Below, in pieces: positions 60,310 through 64,000 of a DNA stretch of 64,000 nt. The translations under genes were made by a program, and so were the position numbers. The stretch's first letter is position 1, and each line of letters starts with the position of its first letter. Below the pieces are notes generated by a model, which was not told where the DNA came from, did not search any database, and was given only the letters and a program-made list of their open reading frames with translations. The DNA comes from Phylloscopus collybita (Eukaryota > Chordata > Aves > Passeriformes > Phylloscopidae): positions 4,312,001 through 4,376,000 of the forward strand of contig JAJNNQ010000010.1 of assembly GCA_027886175.1 (NCBI GenBank), written 5' to 3'.

Positions 60310-63115
60310 AAGACAATTAAGAAGAACTATATATTTATACATGGTATATCCTCTTACATCTTGGGTTGGATCCAATAACCAGTCTTAATTGCAGTAATTA
60401 TGCCTCTGGTCACAGCCAGAAGCTAGGAGTGAAGTGAAGAAATCAGGAAAAAATGTTTAATGGATGCCCTAAGAAAAAACTTCTTTGTAAAAGTCTTGTT
60501 TTCTCCATTTCTAAACATTTCTCAGCTGTAAATTCAGCTCCAAGTTTATGTCTTGACTTTGGACCAGCAAACAGCAAGAATTTTTCCAGTCATTCACTGT
60601 ACAGTTCTTTGTTTAAAGTCCATATCTTACGAGGCTGGATCCCTCAGTATTTATGGGCAAAATTCCTTTGACTGCAGAACTGCTGGGAATTACCTGACCT
60701 GGATTTGTAGGCCAATTCTGAATATTTTCATGATCCAAGCAAACAGTCCATTTCACTGAACAATGTTCAAACAGTCATCACTTGGCAAAATCTCTGCTTT
60801 TGCTTTTGCCAACCGAGCAAACTGTGGCTGTTTCCTTGCCTCACACCCTGTGGTGACTAAGGTGACATATGGAGGAGCTCAAGTTCAATCTGAGGTTTTA
60901 GCAACTTATACATGTGATAGTTTCAGTACTTTTCTGGAGTCTACAGATTAATTTAGGTGTGACATCATCTTTGTCCTTTTAAACTTTGTTTCAGCCTGTT
61001 GCCTTTCCACAGGTATTGAAATGGATATGCAGAGAGGAATTCTTTCCTTGTAAGTCATTAGGAATAGTGATTTCTATTCTATTTTCCCCAATTTGTTTCA
61101 AAATAAAGCATAGGTCCTGGGCTGTTGTTCCCTGAAATCAGACACAGCTTTTCATACGTGATAAAATTATTCCTTTGGTGGAGTTCTGATTACTCTCTCA
61201 GCCCTTCATATATTTATTTAGATCAAAATGTGTTTAAATTCTTGGAGAAAAGATTAAAAAAATTCTATATAGAAAGAGTCTCTAAAAAAAAAAATTGTTT
61301 TAGGTTAGGATGCTGTCTTTTTCAGCAGCTTGGGCTATAAGCTTTCCACGTCTCTTTTAGAAAGGGTGGAAGCTTTTTTTTAACCTTTCTTTGTTTCTTC
61401 CTGGTTGCAACTGCTGCTGATTTTTTGCATTTGACATGTTCATGTAGGACATTAGCTGCAGCCTTGGCCTTCACATTGTTTATATCAAAAGTGGACTTTA
61501 TAGGGAAGAGATGGTGTTTGAGGTGGGAGGTAGGAAACAAGCTGACACCTGGCAACATATTCACCTGTATATCTGGTGATTTGCTCTACAAAGTAGTTCA
61601 AATAACATCTGACTAATGTTTTTCTATTCTCATCCTCAAGACCAATGTCCAGCTAATCCTGTTGTGGATGATTATAAAGCTAAAATGCTGAGCTCTTGGT
61701 TATCTGCAGAAGCATTTCAGAAGTTGTATAATTTGTTCTCCCTAGGCTGAAAAAAATGACTAACCAATTCATTATTGCTGAAATTGATGTTCATATTGAT
61801 TATAGATCATTAATAGATGCCAAAGTTTTTCCTCAGTGATGTGAAAGTATGCAGCCTAATTTTCTACTAGATACTACTCATCTGTGAAGAAAAGCAGTCC
61901 ACAGTGTGCTTAAGCTAAGGTAAATTTTGTTAAATGCCCTCATGCATATCCACTCTCTCTTCCTCTTGTAGGTAAAAGCAAATATTCTTCAATAATAAGT
62001 GTTTGGTGAGACAAGTCTCAGCACCACCAGATCCTGTTTAAGGCATGTCCGTTTGTCCATTTCTACAGTTTATGTACAAGTCCTTTAAGCTGTCTTTGGA
62101 GGCTGTCATTAATTATTGCACAGTAAAAAATACACACTCAGAGGCCCCTAGACACTGGATACTCAAGTAATTTCTCTCCCATATCCATATTAGCCAATCC
62201 TTTATGTCCTGAATGAAGCAATGAAGGGGATGAGGTGAATAAGTTTTGCTCCATCTAAGAAAGAAGAACACAGTTTTGCCCTTTGAACTTCAAGGATAAA
62301 ATTGCCTGTCTTATTCTCAGTGAGTGACACAGTTTGGAAGGTACCCTCAGCTGGACAGAGGAGCTGCTAACCCAGCAAGGGTGCTGAGGTGTTATCCAGA
62401 CCAAACATGTAATACTCATTCCTTACAGCAACAGAAGCTCATCAGGGTTTATTTTAGTTAGGTCATGTCAGTGCTGGCTTTTATTGATTCACATGATTCT
62501 CACATCTGAAATAGAACTATAATATCAGTGATTCGTACTGGTGGATTAAGTGTTTACCTCTTTGTTGTACAGGAGCTATATCCCCTGACAGTGTAATTGA
62601 ACCAATGTTTTGCTTCAGCTGATTTCCATCCACAAACTGTTTTGGAGTTCAGAGAAGGGATCACCTTAAACCATTGAATTCTCCATTTTCACAGTCAATT
62701 AGTGATGGTTGCCAATATGGAGGAGGGCGAGGGATATGGGCTGCCCTTGAGAAAATGTCATACTATGCTGATGTCATAAAATAATAATACTACAGACTAG
62801 GCGTCATTACTTTTGCCAGTACATAAAGGCAGCCAAGCACCAGAGCTACGTGGCTGTACTCTTTACACAGCCTGGGTCAGGTAAAAAACTGTGCTGCTGG
62901 AAATGCAAGTGGAACAGCCTGTGCCATTTGGGCAGACTGAAATTTAATACCACAAGGTTAGAGTTAACAGCACCGGCCTTCCTATTATCCAGTTCCGATT
63001 GTCACCCTGTGCAAATTGGCCCAACTGCTTTGAAATCAAGAACTGTGTGGGCGCATGGTGTTTTCTCATTTTCTGCCCTGGGAGAATTTGGCCAACCATT
63101 CCTCTGTATGTCATT
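60310..63115. other. gene-free unique DNA
   Basis: No gene or known repeat recognised. Chance frames at most about 97 codons. Confidence 0.6.
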
Positions 63116-63129
63116 GAAACGTGGCTATA

Positions 63130-63300
63130 TATACACCTATTAATGGCCTATTGAGTTACTCTGAGCCTTATAACAGCCTCTGTATTTACAGGCCCTTAGG
63201 AAAATCTGCCTGATGATCATGCAGGCAATAATTACGCCCAGTAATACTCAGGCAGACAGAACCATGAACAGAAAATTCTCCATACAGAATTTTCTAGGTA
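63130..63300. promoter_or_regulatory. candidate element with two inverted repeats
   Basis: A complex stretch holding a near-perfect palindrome, GCCTG-ATGATCAT-G-CAGGC (63208-63226), then AATAATTACGCC (homeodomain core plus CpG). It ends with a perfect 10-bp hairpin: AGAAAATTCT (63270-63279), loop of six, AGAATTTTCT (63286-63295). Regulatory or structural role is inferred. Confidence 0.35.
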
Positions 63301-63304
63301 GAAT

Positions 63305-64000
63305 GAAACAGATGAACTATAGGTCAGCCTTTGCCTCTGTGCTATTTTTTTTTTTTTTCTGTAACATGATCAAACCAATTAGCTTGATCACACTCTGACA
63401 CCTATCAAACTGCAAAGGGGAAATACATATTTTTGGTAAAGGCAAAGAACTGTCTGTACCCAGACAGATGGTAAACGTGTATCAGTTTCTTCCCTCTCCT
63501 CTTTAGTTAGGTTTGTGGTTTTTTTTTTTTTTTCCCTTTTGGTTTAAGTCACCCAGACCTTGTCTTTTCAGTAATGTCATAATCAGCAAGCTGAAGGCAA
63601 GGCTGCTGATAATTGTTCTTTATGTTGCTCTCTGTTTAGTATCTGATTCAATACATCTGCGTGGACACCATTCCATCACCTTCTTAGTAACAGAGGTGAA
63701 AAAAATCAATGGCAATCAGATTACCTTTTTAACAGAAAGGCTAAAGGGCCAGTGTGTTAAGTTCACAGTGCATCACCTTTCATTTAAAACATCTCACTTC
63801 TGGGGGTTCTGTTTTATTTTTTTATTATTTACCCTTTATTATTATTTATAGCACCGGGGGTTCCTCGGTATACCTTGATATAATTGCATTGGTCTCCCCT
63901 CAGTCAGACTGTGACAGCTGTTTTCTGCAGGGTGCAGTGTTAGTTTTGATAAGACAACTCTGTCCCCAAGTCCTTGTTTCATAAGTAGTTCATGACAAAA
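63305..64000. other. gene-free unique DNA to window end
   Basis: T-runs near 63346-63359 and 63519-63533. A 112-codon plus-strand frame at 63513-63851 starts in the T-run and has no recognisable content. Confidence 0.6.

Noticed and set aside
1..64000. CRISPR arrays, operons, phage or plasmid modules, rRNA or functional tRNA genes
   Set aside because: None present. The direct repeats found are microsatellites, short tandem duplications or transposon fragments, and the genome is vertebrate.

Overview
The window reads as nuclear DNA from a bird. The best evidence is three minus-strand copies of the 3' end of the CR1 LINE, the dominant avian retrotransposon. They carry the diagnostic run from the terminal ATTCTATG-like octamers into the 'ggttgggaccttnaaggtcatctagtccaac' segment, and lie at 15359-15580, 32974-33100 and 57821-57915. 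Four older tRNA-derived, MIR-like SINE relics (24565, 50388, 56567 and 60205) fit an amniote genome. There is no bacterial or organellar signature: no Shine-Dalgarno-led gene runs, no long ORFs, no operons.

I found no protein-coding gene that I can support. The open frames are about 60-210 codons, scattered evenly over all six frames, and match no family I recognise, which is what chance gives in AT-rich DNA of this length. I also see no rRNA, tRNA gene, snRNA, CRISPR array or intact mobile element. The window is therefore either a gene desert or the inside of a very large intron. The sequence alone cannot separate the two.

Layout: mostly unique AT-rich DNA, punctuated by (i) homopolymer and simple-sequence tracts, the longest being 50 T at 21683-21732 and 41 T at 10269-10309; (ii) one CpG-enriched, GC-rich block at 15720-16105, directly beside the youngest CR1 copy; (iii) two guanine tracts able to form G-quadruplexes (22980-23000, 48941-48973); and (iv) about fourteen stretches of roughly 100-650 bp with few low-complexity runs and clustered homeodomain, SOX, E-box or CCAAT-like words or perfect inverted repeats. 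The last group (for example 5680-5930, 10930-11270, 29475-29640, 30500-30720, 34380-35040, 46900-47060, 59160-59340, 63130-63300) are my candidates for conserved distal enhancers. Such elements are typical of gene deserts flanking developmental regulators, but conservation cannot be seen in one sequence.

The one thing that could be an undescribed transcribed unit is a set of minus-strand open segments between about 54.3 kb and 42.4 kb, several bounded by credible splice signals. I report it as a low-confidence lead, not a gene. I found no convincing new biological system here.
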